From Myxococcales bacterium (lineage in GTDB: Bacteria; Myxococcota_A; Polyangia; Nannocystales; Nannocystaceae), in NCBI GenBank assembly GCA_014240065.1, contig JAAZXR010000002.1, positions 62,001-126,000 on the forward strand: DNA of 64,000 nt, in the 5' to 3' direction. The notes below the pieces were generated by a model. It was not told the origin of the DNA. It worked only from the letters and a program-made list of their open reading frames with translations, and did not search any database. The position numbers and the translations under genes were made by a program. This document shows, piece by piece, positions 20,267-29,194 of this stretch. Numbering within the stretch: position 1 is the first letter of the stretch; the number at the start of each line of letters is the position of its first letter.

Positions 20267-22134
20267 CGGTGAAACTACACCCAACGATCGAGGCCGTGAC
20301 CGACGCCATCGAGCGCCGGAGCGCCCACACGCGGCAGCAGTGGCTGGCGGGGATCGCCGGTCCGAGCGCGGGCAAAGGTCGCCACGGCCTGTCCCCGTCG
20401 AACTTTGCCCACGGCATCGCGGCGCTAGATTCCGCGGGCAAGGTGCGGCTGCGGCAGGTGGATCCGGTGAACGTGGGGATCGTGACCGCGTACAACGACA
20501 TGCTGTCGGCGCACCAGCCCTATGAGGGGTATCCGTCGATCATCCGCGATGCCGTTGCGACGCATGGGGGTGTTGCCCAGGTCGCTGGGGGGGTGCCCGC
20601 CATGTGCGACGGCATCACCCAGGGTCGGGCGGGGATGGAGTTGTCGCTCATGAGCCGCGATGTGATCGCGATGGGGACCTCGGTGGCGCTCTCCCACGAG
20701 ATGTTTGACGCGGTGCTCTGCCTTGGGATCTGCGACAAGATCGTCCCGGGCTTGCTTATGGGGGCCCTCGCGTTCGCCGAGCTACCCTGCGTGTTCATCC
20801 CGGCGGGTCCGATGCGCTCGGGCATCTCCAACCACGAGAAACGACGCGTGCGACAGGCGTTCGCGGTGGGAGAGGCCACCGCGGAGGAGCTGCGCGACGC
20901 CGAGTCGGCGGCCTACCACGGCGCCGGCACCTGCACCTTCTATGGAACAGCCAACAGCAACCAGATGCTCATGGAGTTCATGGGGCTCCATCTCCCCGGC
21001 GCGTCCTTCGTCAACCCCGACGACCCGCGAAGGGAGGCGCTGACTCGGGGGGCGGCGGCCCAGGCGGTCGCGCTGGCGCGACGAGGCGAGGGCGCGCTCA
21101 AAGACGTGGTGACCGCCAAGTCCCTCGTGAACGCCGTGGTTGGGCTGCACGCCACGGGGGGATCGACGAATCACACCTTGCACCTCGTGGCCATCGCCCG
21201 CGCGTGCGGCTTGCGGATCGTTTGGGATGACTTCCAGGCGCTCTCCGAGGTGGTGCCGCTGTTGTGTCGCGTCTATCCCAACGGGGACGCCGACGTGAAC
21301 GCGCTCGCGAGGCTCGGGGGGATCCCCTTCGTGATTCGAGAGCTGCTCGCCGCGGGCCTGCTCCACGAAGACGTACAGACGGTCATGGGCCATGGGCTGT
21401 CCGCGCACGCTCGGATGCCTGTGCTTCGGGACGGAGCGCTCGCCTACGTGGATCCACCGCGACAAAGCGCGGACGACTCCGTGTTGCGGGGGGTGTCGGC
21501 ACCGTTTGAGCGGACCGGGGGCCTGCGGGTGCTCCACGGGAACATGGGGCGGGCGGTGATCAAGGTGTCGGCGGTCGCCAAGGAGCATCGGGTCGTCGAG
21601 GCCCCCGCGCGGGTGTTCTCGAGTCAGGCGGCGGTGAGGGCGGCGTTTGAGTCCGGCGAGTTCGACCACGACGTGGTGCTCGTGGTGCGCTTCCAAGGTC
21701 CCGTCGCCAACGGCATGCCTGAGCTTCACAAGCTCACGCCGATTCTTGGTGAGTTGCAAGATCGAGGTCACGCGGTCGCGCTGGTCACGGACGGCCGCAT
21801 GTCCGGGGCCTCGGGCAAGGTCTGCGCTGCGATTCATGTGACACCGGAGGCGGCGAAGGGCGGGCTGCTCGGGAGGCTGCGTGACGGGGACCTTGTGCGC
21901 GTGGACGCGTCCGCCGGCGTGTTGTCGTGTCTTGGAGATCTCAAGGAGATTGAGGGTCGGCCCATGGCCTCCACCCCGAGCGGCAACGATCGCGGGACGG
22001 GGCGCGAGCTGTTCGCCTCGTTGCGACGTCAGATTTCTTCCGCAGAATCCGGCGCGACGATGCTGTTCGACGCGGATTGTGGGGACACCGTGGGCGCAGC
22101 GGGATCGGGAGAGGAGCCCGATGACGACGGGTAA
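20263..22134 (+). CDS. edd: 6-phosphogluconate dehydratase
   Basis: 623 residues, in the IlvD/Edd family size range. Converts 6-phosphogluconate to 2-keto-3-deoxy-6-phosphogluconate. The three cysteines expected to hold an Fe-S cluster are visible in VPAMCDGITQG, CLGICDKIVPG and GAGTCTFYGTAN, and GRMSGASGK is the conserved C-terminal signature. GTG at 20263 overlaps the pgl stop (GTGA); a second GTG six bases later is also possible. Short Asp-rich C-terminus overlaps glk by 14 bp. Confidence 0.97.
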   Translation: MTVKLHPTIEAVTDAIERRSAHTRQQWLAGIAGPSAGKGRHGLSPSNFAHGIAALDSAGKVRLRQVDPVNVGIVTAYNDMLSAHQPYEGYPSIIRDAVATHGGVAQVAGGVPAMCDGITQGRAGMELSLMSRDVIAMGTSVALSHEMFDAVLCLGICDKIVPGLLMGALAFAELPCVFIPAGPMRSGISNHEKRRVRQAFAVGEATAEELRDAESAAYHGAGTCTFYGTANSNQMLMEFMGLHLPGASFVNPDDPRREALTRGAAAQAVALARRGEGALKDVVTAKSLVNAVVGLHATGGSTNHTLHLVAIARACGLRIVWDDFQALSEVVPLLCRVYPNGDADVNALARLGGIPFVIRELLAAGLLHEDVQTVMGHGLSAHARMPVLRDGALAYVDPPRQSADDSVLRGVSAPFERTGGLRVLHGNMGRAVIKVSAVAKEHRVVEAPARVFSSQAAVRAAFESGEFDHDVVLVVRFQGPVANGMPELHKLTPILGELQDRGHAVALVTDGRMSGASGKVCAAIHVTPEAAKGGLLGRLRDGDLVRVDASAGVLSCLGDLKEIEGRPMASTPSGNDRGTGRELFASLRRQISSAESGATMLFDADCGDTVGAAGSGEEPDDDG

Positions 22135-23122
22135 CGACGCCTGCGCGTTCGTAGCCGATGTGGGGGGAACGAGCGCACGATTCTTGTGCGCGCCGATCTC
22201 ACGGCCCTTAACAGAGCCCCTCGAGCCGCTCGTTTTGCGGTGCGCAGACTATGGGAGCTTCGACGCGCTGCTGACAGACGCGCTCGAACAGCTTGAGCTT
22301 CGTTGTGAGGTGTCGGCGGGGGTCTTCGCCGTAGCGGGACCTGTCACAGGCGGAACGATTCCCATGGTGAACGTGCCGTGGGTGGTCGAGCAGGGGCGGT
22401 GCGCGGAGGCCCTTGGTACGCCCCGATGCGTCCTCGTGAACGATTTCGAGGCCATCGCTCATCTCGTGGCGAGCGCTCTCGAGGGTCACCTCGAGGCTGT
22501 CGGCGGCGGCGCTGCGGTCGCGGGCGGGACACGGGTGGTCCTCGGGCCGGGCACCGGGCTCGGGGTCGCGGCCGTGACGTATGCGGCGTCTGGGGGGGCG
22601 GCCCACGTCATCTCGGGCGAGGGCGGCAACGTCGGGTTCGCCCCTGGAGACGCCCTGGAGAGCGACCTCGCAGCCACGCTGAGGAGGCGGAGCGGCCGCG
22701 TCTTCCTGGAGCAGGTCCTGTCTGGGAGTGGGTTTCAGACGCTGTACGCATGGGTGCGAACGGGGAGGCTCGTGGGCGCGGGCGAGGGACCGTCCTCCGC
22801 CGAAATTGTGGCGCGTGCGCGGGAGGGAGAGGCGGACGCGCGCGCGACGGTGGATCGATTTTTGGGCTGCCTCGGTGCGCACGCGGGAGATCTGGCGTTG
22901 ACGTTCGGTGCTCGGGGAGGCGTGATGCTCACCGGTGGTCTTTGTGACGCGCTCCGCTGGCGGCTCAATGACAGCCCCTTCCGCGAGCGCTTTGAGGCGA
23001 AGGGACGTCATCGGTCGTTTGTCTCTTTGATTCCGACCTCATGGATCTCGTGCTCGTATCCGGGATTGCGCGGGGCGTTCGCGCACGCGGTCGCCATGAC
23101 AGGAGGGTCCACCTCCACATGA
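22121..23122 (+). CDS. glk: Glucokinase
   Basis: 333 residues of the bacterial Glk (ROK-distinct, PF02685-type) family. Seen: the phosphate-binding DVGGTSARF at the N-terminus, NVPWVVE and VNDFEAIAHLV as in glucose-binding segments, GPGTGLGVA, and GEGGNVGFAP. Phosphorylates glucose with ATP and feeds zwf directly. Starts inside the end of edd (14-bp overlap) and ends with ATGA overlapping eda, so expression is coupled. Confidence 0.93.
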   Translation: MTTGNDACAFVADVGGTSARFLCAPISRPLTEPLEPLVLRCADYGSFDALLTDALEQLELRCEVSAGVFAVAGPVTGGTIPMVNVPWVVEQGRCAEALGTPRCVLVNDFEAIAHLVASALEGHLEAVGGGAAVAGGTRVVLGPGTGLGVAAVTYAASGGAAHVISGEGGNVGFAPGDALESDLAATLRRRSGRVFLEQVLSGSGFQTLYAWVRTGRLVGAGEGPSSAEIVARAREGEADARATVDRFLGCLGAHAGDLALTFGARGGVMLTGGLCDALRWRLNDSPFRERFEAKGRHRSFVSLIPTSWISCSYPGLRGAFAHAVAMTGGSTST

Positions 23123-23790
23123 CCCCTCAAGCTCCCCTGCCAGCGCTGCTATCCACGGTCCCGGTGATCCCGGTGCTGCGAATCGACGATCCGCAGCGTG
23201 GGGTGGGGGCGGGGGCGCTGCTCGCCGGCGGGTTGTCGGTGCTCGAGGTGACGCTGCGGACGCCGCGGGCGCTGGAGGTGGTGCGCGCGATCCGAGGCGC
23301 GCACCCTGAGGCGGTGGTCGCCGCGGGGACGATCCTCGACAAGACCGATGTTCGCCGCGCGGTGGAAGCGGGGGCGCAGCTTTTATTTTCTCCAGTTGCG
23401 GAGGAGGCCCTCTCGGCGGCGGCATCCTCGATGGATTGTCCGCTCGTGCCGGGGGTGTGTACGCCGACGGAGATGGCGTCGGCGTGGGCGCGCGGGCATC
23501 GACTGCTCAAGTTCTTCCCGGCGGCGGCCAGCGGAGGCCCAGACGTTCTGACCGCGGTGCGAGGGCCGCTCCCCCAGCTTCGGTTCTGTCCGACCGGCGG
23601 GATCAGCCTGGCGTCGATGGCGTCGTATCTCGCGCTGGACAACGTCCGCTGCGTGGGAGGCTCATGGCTCGTACGCGCGGCGGATCTTGAGGCTCAAGAT
23701 TGGGCGGGCATCGAGGCGAAGGCCGCGGCGGCGATCGAGGCGGCGGTGGCTGCGGGGTGGCGCCCAACCGCGGACGAGGCGGTCACCTGA
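23119..23790 (+). CDS. eda: 2-dehydro-3-deoxyphosphogluconate (KDPG) aldolase
   Basis: 223 residues. Cleaves KDPG to pyruvate and glyceraldehyde-3-phosphate. Key features: LEVTLRT with the catalytic Glu, the Schiff-base Lys in LKFFPA, PLVPGVCTPTE, and FCPTGGI that binds phosphate. ATG at 23119 overlaps the glk stop (ATGA). Last gene of the operon; the next gene is convergent, with only 9 bp between stops and no clear terminator. Confidence 0.96.
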   Translation: MTPQAPLPALLSTVPVIPVLRIDDPQRGVGAGALLAGGLSVLEVTLRTPRALEVVRAIRGAHPEAVVAAGTILDKTDVRRAVEAGAQLLFSPVAEEALSAAASSMDCPLVPGVCTPTEMASAWARGHRLLKFFPAAASGGPDVLTAVRGPLPQLRFCPTGGISLASMASYLALDNVRCVGGSWLVRAADLEAQDWAGIEAKAAAAIEAAVAAGWRPTADEAVT

Positions 23791-23799
23791 GCGACGCGG

Positions 23800-24279
23800 C
23801 TAACACCATTGGACGGCGTCACTACGCTCGCCGAGGACCTCGCGCACCCGCTCACGCTCACTGGCGTTCTCCACGAGCACTGTCACCAGGACCTTGCCGT
23901 CGCGCAAGGCTGTGGCGGCCTCTTCGATGGCGGCCTTCGGTTCGCGGGACCCCGCCATGGACGCACACAAAAACCCGACGATGGCACCGGCGATGGTCCC
24001 GGCGACAGGGAAGGTGAAGCCGCCGAGCCCGGGCAGCTCGGGCAAGGCGATCGCGGCGGTGAATCCCGACACGAGCCCGAGCAGCAGCCCACCGGTGATG
24101 TACAGGTAGGTGTTGCGCCGCAGCACCGTGGCGGCGTCGGGCAGCGTGAGCGGGTCGAGCCGCTCCACGTGGGTCTGCAACGAGAACGGCCCCATCCCTT
24201 GGCTCCTCGTGAGCAAGATGGCGCTGGTGTCGTCTGCCGTCGAGCGGTCGGGGTAGGTGGCGTAGACCACGTTGGCCAT
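23800..24279 (-). CDS. Small membrane protein, glycine-zipper type
   Basis: 159 residues from the Met at 24279; the longer ORF upstream is Arg/Pro-rich noise. After a soluble N-terminal part (VVYATYPDRSTADDTSAILL) come two Gly-rich hydrophobic segments, YLYITGGLLLGLVSGFTAAI and FPVAGTIAGAIVGFLCASMA, with GxxxG spacing typical of stress-associated (DUF1269-like) membrane proteins. The C-terminal soluble part (AAIEEAATALRDGKVLVTVLV) looks like a small alpha/beta domain. Function unknown. Confidence 0.7.
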   Translation of the reverse strand: MANVVYATYPDRSTADDTSAILLTRSQGMGPFSLQTHVERLDPLTLPDAATVLRRNTYLYITGGLLLGLVSGFTAAIALPELPGLGGFTFPVAGTIAGAIVGFLCASMAGSREPKAAIEEAATALRDGKVLVTVLVENASERERVREVLGERSDAVQWC

Positions 24280-24367
24280 GGGGTCATCATGCAGCGCGCG
24301 GGCCCTGGGCACAAGAACCCCCCGTGAGCACAGGTGGGTCGGGCTCGGTCGCGTTCGGCGCCGAGGC

Positions 24368-24763
24368 TCAGTCAAAATCCCGAAGATGGCGCCGGGACCC
24401 GCGCCGCGCGCCGTCCTCCTCGCCGCCCTCTTGGCAGGCGAGACATCGGTCCGCCCACGGCACGACCTCAAGCCTGCGCGGGGCGATGGGCTCTTCGCAG
24501 GTGACGCAGTGGCCGTACATCTCGGGGTCTTCTCGGACGCGGACCATGGCCCGCTCAATGGCCTGCAGCTTCACGGTGCGCTCTTTGTTGCGGCGGCTCG
24601 CGATCACTTGGGTCATCTCCGACAAGGGCGCGGCGTCGTCGTCGACTTTTTCGATGGAATCGGCGCCGTGCGAGGGGCGGAGATCCTCGTCGCCCTGCTC
24701 CATGAGCGCGCGTTTTTGGGCATCGAGGAGCGCGAGGATCTCTGCGGGGTCGCGGGACGCCAT
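24368..24763 (-). CDS. DksA/TraR-family zinc-finger protein
   Basis: 131 residues. An N-terminal helical part (residues 1-75) with acidic residues fits the coiled-coil of the family, and a C4 zinc finger follows: YGHCVTCEEPI...DRCLACQ, with two CxxC pairs. Such proteins enter the RNA polymerase secondary channel and act with ppGpp; shorter TraR-like members vary in effect. The acidic tip residues of true DksA are not clearly placed, so I leave it unnamed. C-terminus is Arg/Asp-rich. Confidence 0.85.
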   Translation of the reverse strand: MASRDPAEILALLDAQKRALMEQGDEDLRPSHGADSIEKVDDDAAPLSEMTQVIASRRNKERTVKLQAIERAMVRVREDPEMYGHCVTCEEPIAPRRLEVVPWADRCLACQEGGEEDGARRGSRRHLRDFD

Positions 24764-24854
24764 CGCCTGATCTTGCCAAATATTGGGTCATGCGCAAGCG
24801 CGGACCTCGGGCGAGGGATGGTGGCGCGAGCGCGTCTTCGGCGAATGCGGTCGT

Positions 24855-25092
24855 CTACGGGGTGAGCGGCGCTTCTCCGGTTTCTGCCGGCGGCGCGCTC
24901 CCGCGGCGTAGCGCCTCCTCCATGTCTCGCAGGTGCACAATGACGCGCTCAAGGTGGCGGGCTTGTCGGGCCAGCTTCCACTTCCAATCCGCCGCGTCGA
25001 GCCATGAGACGATCCGGCAGCGACTCCACGCTCTCGCCTTTGTGCTTACGCTGGAGCTCCGCGTGGAGGTTCTCGAGCGTCGTGAGGACCAT
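24855..25092 (-). pseudogene. Small hypothetical gene split by a +1 frameshift
   Basis: On the minus strand an ATG at 25092 opens MVLTTLENLHAELQRKHKGE...ESLPD. Just after this the reading switches by one base: frame 0 runs into low-quality sequence and a stop, while the next frame gives RIVSWLDAADWKWKLARQA, then RHLERVIVHLRDMEEALRRG, and stops at 24855. Both halves are amphipathic and use GC-rich codons, and the second half has no start codon of its own. Either a recent mutation or a sequencing error in one small helical protein (about 79 residues). Confidence 0.5.
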
Positions 25093-25229
25093 GGTCGTCT
25101 CGTGGGTTGTGGGGTTGTCTGAAGCCCGAGCGCGCTCGCCGGTATTCCACGCGACCGAGTCGTCTTGACGACTCCTCAGTGGGAGATCGTTATTCCCTCG
25201 TCTTCTGGGTGCTTCCTATTTTACAGTTG

Positions 25230-26081
25230 ATGCGCTACATCGGGGGCGTGTCGCGAGCCGTTTTGAGAACCCAGTGTCCGGACGCGCCTGGTCTGATCGC
25301 GACGGTGACAGGGGCGTGTATGCGCGCTGGGTTCAACATCGTCTCCAACGCCGAGCATGTCGATCGCGAACGCGGTGAATTTTGCATGCGGACGGTTCTC
25401 GAGGGAGACGGGGACATTCGAAGCTTCGAGACCCTCGTCCGCGGGGCGTTGCCCTCGGGGGCGGCGGTGACCTGCGCGGTGCCCCGTCCCCTGCGAATCG
25501 TGATCATGGTGACCCGGGAAGCCCACTGCCTCGGCGACCTGCTCGTGCGATGGTTCGAGGGCGCGGTGCCCGTCGACATCACGGGCGTCGTGGGCAATCA
25601 TGACGACCTGCGAGATCTCGTGGAGCGCTTCGACCTCCCCTTTCATCACGTCTCCCATGAGGGGGTGTCACGACGAGAGCACGAGCGAGAGGTGGCCAAG
25701 ATCGTCGACGGTTACGCGCCCGATCTTGTGGTGCTCGCCAAGTATATGCGGGTGCTCTCGCCGGAGTTTGTGGCGCGCTATCCGGAGCGGATGCTCAATA
25801 TTCACCACAGCTTCTTGCCCGCGTTTGTGGGCGCGCGGCCGTACGCGCAGGCGTTCGCGCGCGGGGTGAAGATCATCGGCGCCACCGCGCATTTCGTGAC
25901 CGATGACCTCGACGAGGGCCCCATCGTGACCCAAGATGTGATCCCGGTGGGGCAAGACTGGAGCGCGAAGGAGATGGCGCTCGGGGGCCGGGATGTGGAG
26001 AAGATCGTGCTCGCGCGCGCCATCGGCCTGGTGGCGCAGGGTCGTGTGTTCGTGACCGGCAACCGCACGGTTGTGCTCTAA
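25230..26081 (+). CDS. purU: Formyltetrahydrofolate deformylase
   Basis: 283 residues, matching the roughly 280 of PurU. Hydrolyses 10-formyl-tetrahydrofolate to formate and tetrahydrofolate. An N-terminal ACT domain (RTQCPDAPGLIATVTGAC, residues 10-85) precedes a formyltransferase fold with LNIHHSFLPAF and GATAHFVTDDLDEGPI, the catalytic Asn-His-Asp region. The start is the ATG at 25230; a GTG at 25248 (VSRAVLRTQ) aligns better with family N-termini and is an alternative. Monocistronic by appearance. Confidence 0.93.
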   Translation: MRYIGGVSRAVLRTQCPDAPGLIATVTGACMRAGFNIVSNAEHVDRERGEFCMRTVLEGDGDIRSFETLVRGALPSGAAVTCAVPRPLRIVIMVTREAHCLGDLLVRWFEGAVPVDITGVVGNHDDLRDLVERFDLPFHHVSHEGVSRREHEREVAKIVDGYAPDLVVLAKYMRVLSPEFVARYPERMLNIHHSFLPAFVGARPYAQAFARGVKIIGATAHFVTDDLDEGPIVTQDVIPVGQDWSAKEMALGGRDVEKIVLARAIGLVAQGRVFVTGNRTVVL

Positions 26082-26218
26082 AGGGCCGTTTACCGCGGGC
26101 GGCGAGGCTTCTTGCCCTACGCTCGCGTCGCTCCCGCGTCGAGGGCTCGTGACTCAAAAATTCATTGTTGGCCGGGTTGAATTGAATCTATCCTCCACAC
26201 GTCCGTCAAAGGTCCGAT

Positions 26219-26842
26219 ATGGCTCAACGCGCTCTACGAAATATTCTTGTTCTCATCGGTGTGATGGCGGCTTCTGCTTGCACCGTTCACGTCTCCGGAT
26301 CCGCGACCAGCTCGCCGCACAGCTCGTCGAACGGCGGTCAAGCGACCAAGGGCAAGACTCGCGCCGATCCACAGGGACGCTCCAACGGTTCCAATTCAAG
26401 CAACGGGGCGAAGACAGGCGACGGCGGCTCCAACGCGGGTTCCGGCTCCGGGGAGTCGAACGGGAACGACGAGTCCTCTTCACAACCGCCGCCACGACGG
26501 CCACAACCGGAGCCGGGCGACAACGGCCAGGGGCCTGGTCGCAAGCCGGCGACCCCGCCCTCAGACGACGGCAAGGGCCCCGACTGCATCCCGGGGGAGG
26601 CGAAGGGCCATGACAAGAACAAGGCGAAGGGCCAGGCGAAGGGCCACGATCTTCCGAAGTGCGAGGAGACGGAGCTGAGCGAGGCCCCCGGACGAAAGGG
26701 CACCGCGTCGCCAGCGAACACAGAGGTTCGGCCGCAGTTGTCGCCAGGAAATAGCGGAAAATCCGTCGCGAAACCTGCGAAGAAGCGGACTCCGCCACCC
26801 AAAGATGACAAGTCAAAAGTGATGAAGTCTCCGAAGCCGTGA
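26219..26842 (+). CDS. Low-complexity lipoprotein
   Basis: 207 residues. Lipobox SAC after a short hydrophobic signal (ILVLIGVMAASAC, Cys21), then almost entirely low-complexity: Ser/Gly/Asn-rich (22-95), Pro-rich (PPPRRPQPEPG) and Lys/Gly/Pro-rich with KGQAKGH and KGHDKNKAKGQ segments. Only two further cysteines (PDCIPG and LPKCEE). Probably an unfolded envelope tether or spacer; no function can be assigned. Strongly basic C-terminus may bind peptidoglycan or polyanions (inference). Confidence 0.6.
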   Translation: MAQRALRNILVLIGVMAASACTVHVSGSATSSPHSSSNGGQATKGKTRADPQGRSNGSNSSNGAKTGDGGSNAGSGSGESNGNDESSSQPPPRRPQPEPGDNGQGPGRKPATPPSDDGKGPDCIPGEAKGHDKNKAKGQAKGHDLPKCEETELSEAPGRKGTASPANTEVRPQLSPGNSGKSVAKPAKKRTPPPKDDKSKVMKSPKP

Positions 26843-27004
26843 CCGCAGTCCGGAACGAGAGCGAGCGTCATACCGTGATTATGGGCACGTAATGCGCGGC
26901 GCCTAAGCCTGGAACGGCTCGAACGAGGGCTTCTTTGGTGTCTCATTCTGCGTCGGTGAGAGGAGAGAATGGCTCCGATCGAGGACATTTCATAAGGCGT
27001 CCGA

Positions 27005-27072
27005 GCTGTCAGTACCCCTGTCACTTGTCAGCACGTCGTTGTCTGTGAGATCGTCCGCGGGTGGCTGACAGC
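27005..27072. promoter_or_regulatory. 8-bp inverted repeat spanning the pilin-gene upstream region
   Basis: GCTGTCAG (27005-27012) and its exact inverse CTGACAGC (27065-27072) are 52 bp apart, with several TGTCA half-sites between them. The right arm lies 22 bp before the pilin ATG, and an AGGAG ribosome site follows at 27083-27087. Could be an operator pair. I see no sigma-54 type TGGC-N8-TTGC match. Confidence 0.35.
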
Positions 27073-27094
27073 GTGACTATTTAGGAGAACTCTC

Positions 27095-27745
27095 ATGACT
27101 TTCGATCCCAAGACTGGCTCCTTTGTGAATTTCCGTTCGAGAGGCTTCACGTTGATCGAGTTGATGATCGTCGTGGCGATCATTGGCATCCTCGCGGCGA
27201 TCGCTATTCCAGCGCTTACCAAGTTTATTCGTAAATCAAAGAGCTCGGAGGCGCGTGCATCGATCGCAAAAATATACGACGCGGCTGTTGGATTTTACCA
27301 GACTGAGTCTGTAGAGCGTGGCGCAGTGGAGCTACTTTCAGGTGGGTCGGCCCCGGCGGGAGCACAGGCGCATGCGTGCCCTTTTGATCCACAGTCGCCA
27401 ACTGCCGGTGACGCGCCGAAGACTCCAGTGAGCGCGCTCTGTGCGTCGGGTCCGAATGGCCGGTGCATTCCGAACGGGTCGGGCGGTGGATCGTATTCCC
27501 TCACGGAATGGGATACGGGAGTGTGGAACAGCCTGTCTTTTTTCCAGACGCAGGGGCACTATTTTCATTACGACTTCGTCTACGCGAATGACATGACCGG
27601 CTACGGGACGTGTCAGGCGACCGCGCAAGCTTTCGGAGACCTAGACGGGGATCTCACATTTTCGACCTTCGAGCGGTCCCTGTCTTGCGAGTTCATTGGA
27701 TGCGCGGGTGCCCTCGGGCTGTTCATTCACAACGACGGAGCGTAA
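27095..27745 (+). CDS. Type IV prepilin-like protein
   Basis: 216 residues with a class III signal: a 17-residue leader ending Arg-Gly, then FTLIELMIVVAIIGILAAIAI, the prepilin peptidase site (after Gly17) with Glu at +5. The N-terminal helix (18-75, including KFIRKSKSSEARASIAKIYD) continues as in PilA. The C-terminal domain is Gly/Ser-rich, with several Cys residues (HACPFDP, ALCASG, GRCIPN, SLSCEFIGC). A major pilin or minor pseudopilin cannot be distinguished from sequence. ATG has a clear AGGAG site. No pilus assembly genes are adjacent. Confidence 0.88.
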   Translation: MTFDPKTGSFVNFRSRGFTLIELMIVVAIIGILAAIAIPALTKFIRKSKSSEARASIAKIYDAAVGFYQTESVERGAVELLSGGSAPAGAQAHACPFDPQSPTAGDAPKTPVSALCASGPNGRCIPNGSGGGSYSLTEWDTGVWNSLSFFQTQGHYFHYDFVYANDMTGYGTCQATAQAFGDLDGDLTFSTFERSLSCEFIGCAGALGLFIHNDGA

Positions 27746-27789
27746 TGCGCGTGTAGGGTCCGCCGCAGCCCGCTCGGGACGACGAACAT

Positions 27790-28860
27790 TCAGCGACGAG
27801 CGATCATCTGCCGCCACGCGATCATGCCGCCGTGAAGATTCGCGACCTCCATCCCTCGAGTGGATTGCAGAACCTTGACCGCGAGGCCTGATCGGCGCCC
27901 GGAGCGACAGACGATGACCACGGGGCGGTCGTTCGGGAGAGTCTCCACCTTATCCCTGAACTGATCGAGTGGGACATGGATAATGTCGTCGAGCGCTCCG
28001 AGCTCGCCGGTGAGCTCATCAGACTCTCGCACGTCGACCACGTGTACGCGGTGTCGATTGGCCGCCACCCATTGGGACGTGATCTCGGGGATCCCCGCGT
28101 AGGTGATCGTCAGCGGCGCCCACGCTCCGAGCGTGGGGTAAACGCCGTCGGGCGGACGTCCAGACTGAAGATTGGCCGGCACCGCCGCGTCGATGTGTTT
28201 GGGATGTGGCAGGTCTAGATTTTCGAGATGGCCGACGAAGTCTGTCGCGCTGGCTCCCCCACCGATACGAGGATTAAAGGCCCGCTCTTCCGCGATGGTA
28301 GAGGTCGCTCGACCGACGTAATCATGGCCGGGGAACACCACGCAGTCCTCGGACAACGAGAAAAGTTGGGTTTGGATCGACTCGTAAAGTCCCGCCGGGC
28401 TCCCTTGCTGGAAGTCGGTGCGCCCTGTGCCGCGAATCATCAACGCGTCGCCGGTGAAGACGAATCGAGCCTTTTCGTCGACGAAGGAGAGGCAGCCGTT
28501 CGTGTGCCCAGGAGTGGCGCGCACGTGGAGTCGCTGCTGTCCATAGGAGACGACATCGCCGTCGCACAGATGAAGATCGACCCGCGCTCCCTCGGCGATT
28601 TTCGCGAGGCCGATGCGACAGCCGGTGGCTTCCCGCGCGAGCCAGGCGCCCGTGATGTGATCGGCGTGGACGTGGGTGTCGAGTACGGTCACCAGCGTGA
28701 GCCCCAGCTCGCGAAGCAGCGCCATGTCTCGCTGGTGATGTGCGAAGACCGGGTCGATCAGCACCGCGTCTCGAGTTTGCGCGCATCCGAGGACGTAGGT
28801 GTACGTGCACGAGGTGCGATCAAAGAGCTGGCGGAAGATGAGCGTGTCGTCTCGAAGCAT
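27790..28860 (-). CDS. Persulfide dioxygenase-rhodanese fusion (ETHE1-like)
   Basis: 356 residues from the Met at 28860, which gives the family N-terminus (LIFRQLFDRTSCTYTYVLG). Residues 1-230 are a metallo-beta-lactamase fold with THVHADHITG (63-68 metal motif), ATPGHTNGC and FTGDALMIRGTGRTDFQQG, typical of ETHE1 glutathione-persulfide dioxygenases. Residues about 250-356 are a rhodanese domain with active-site CRSGRRS (Cys318). Family role: oxidise glutathione persulfide to sulfite and transfer sulfur to thiosulfate. Cytoplasmic. Convergent with the pilin gene. Confidence 0.92.
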   Translation of the reverse strand: MLRDDTLIFRQLFDRTSCTYTYVLGCAQTRDAVLIDPVFAHHQRDMALLRELGLTLVTVLDTHVHADHITGAWLAREATGCRIGLAKIAEGARVDLHLCDGDVVSYGQQRLHVRATPGHTNGCLSFVDEKARFVFTGDALMIRGTGRTDFQQGSPAGLYESIQTQLFSLSEDCVVFPGHDYVGRATSTIAEERAFNPRIGGGASATDFVGHLENLDLPHPKHIDAAVPANLQSGRPPDGVYPTLGAWAPLTITYAGIPEITSQWVAANRHRVHVVDVRESDELTGELGALDDIIHVPLDQFRDKVETLPNDRPVVIVCRSGRRSGLAVKVLQSTRGMEVANLHGGMIAWRQMIARR

Positions 28861-29194
28861 CAGACGGAGACTATACGGGCAGCGAGTTCGAGTTCCCACT
28901 GGCGAGGTGTGACCTCGGAGACATCAGGGGCGGGTCGATCACGGGGTGTCCGGCGCCACCGGAGCGGGCGTTCCAGCTGGAAGGAACCCTCCAACCTCGT
29001 GGACCGGGGAATTCACACATGTCTGGCATGTGCCGTCGGCGCGGGGGATCGCGTGGCCTTTCGCCGGCACGGTGGAAATTCGCGAGCTTTGGGGCACCGG
29101 AAGGTCTCACAAGGAACCGAGGGTGGCGCGCGCCAAGCGGATGTTTGGGCGAGCGCCAGTGGTGAGCGCGGTGAAAATCGGGTAGCGTCCTGCC
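28861..29194. other. Intergenic gap without a convincing gene
   Basis: 334 bp between the divergent persulfide dioxygenase and thioredoxin-lipoprotein genes. Open frames on both strands have no recognisable domain or start signal. It must hold promoters for both, but I cannot place them. Confidence 0.5.
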
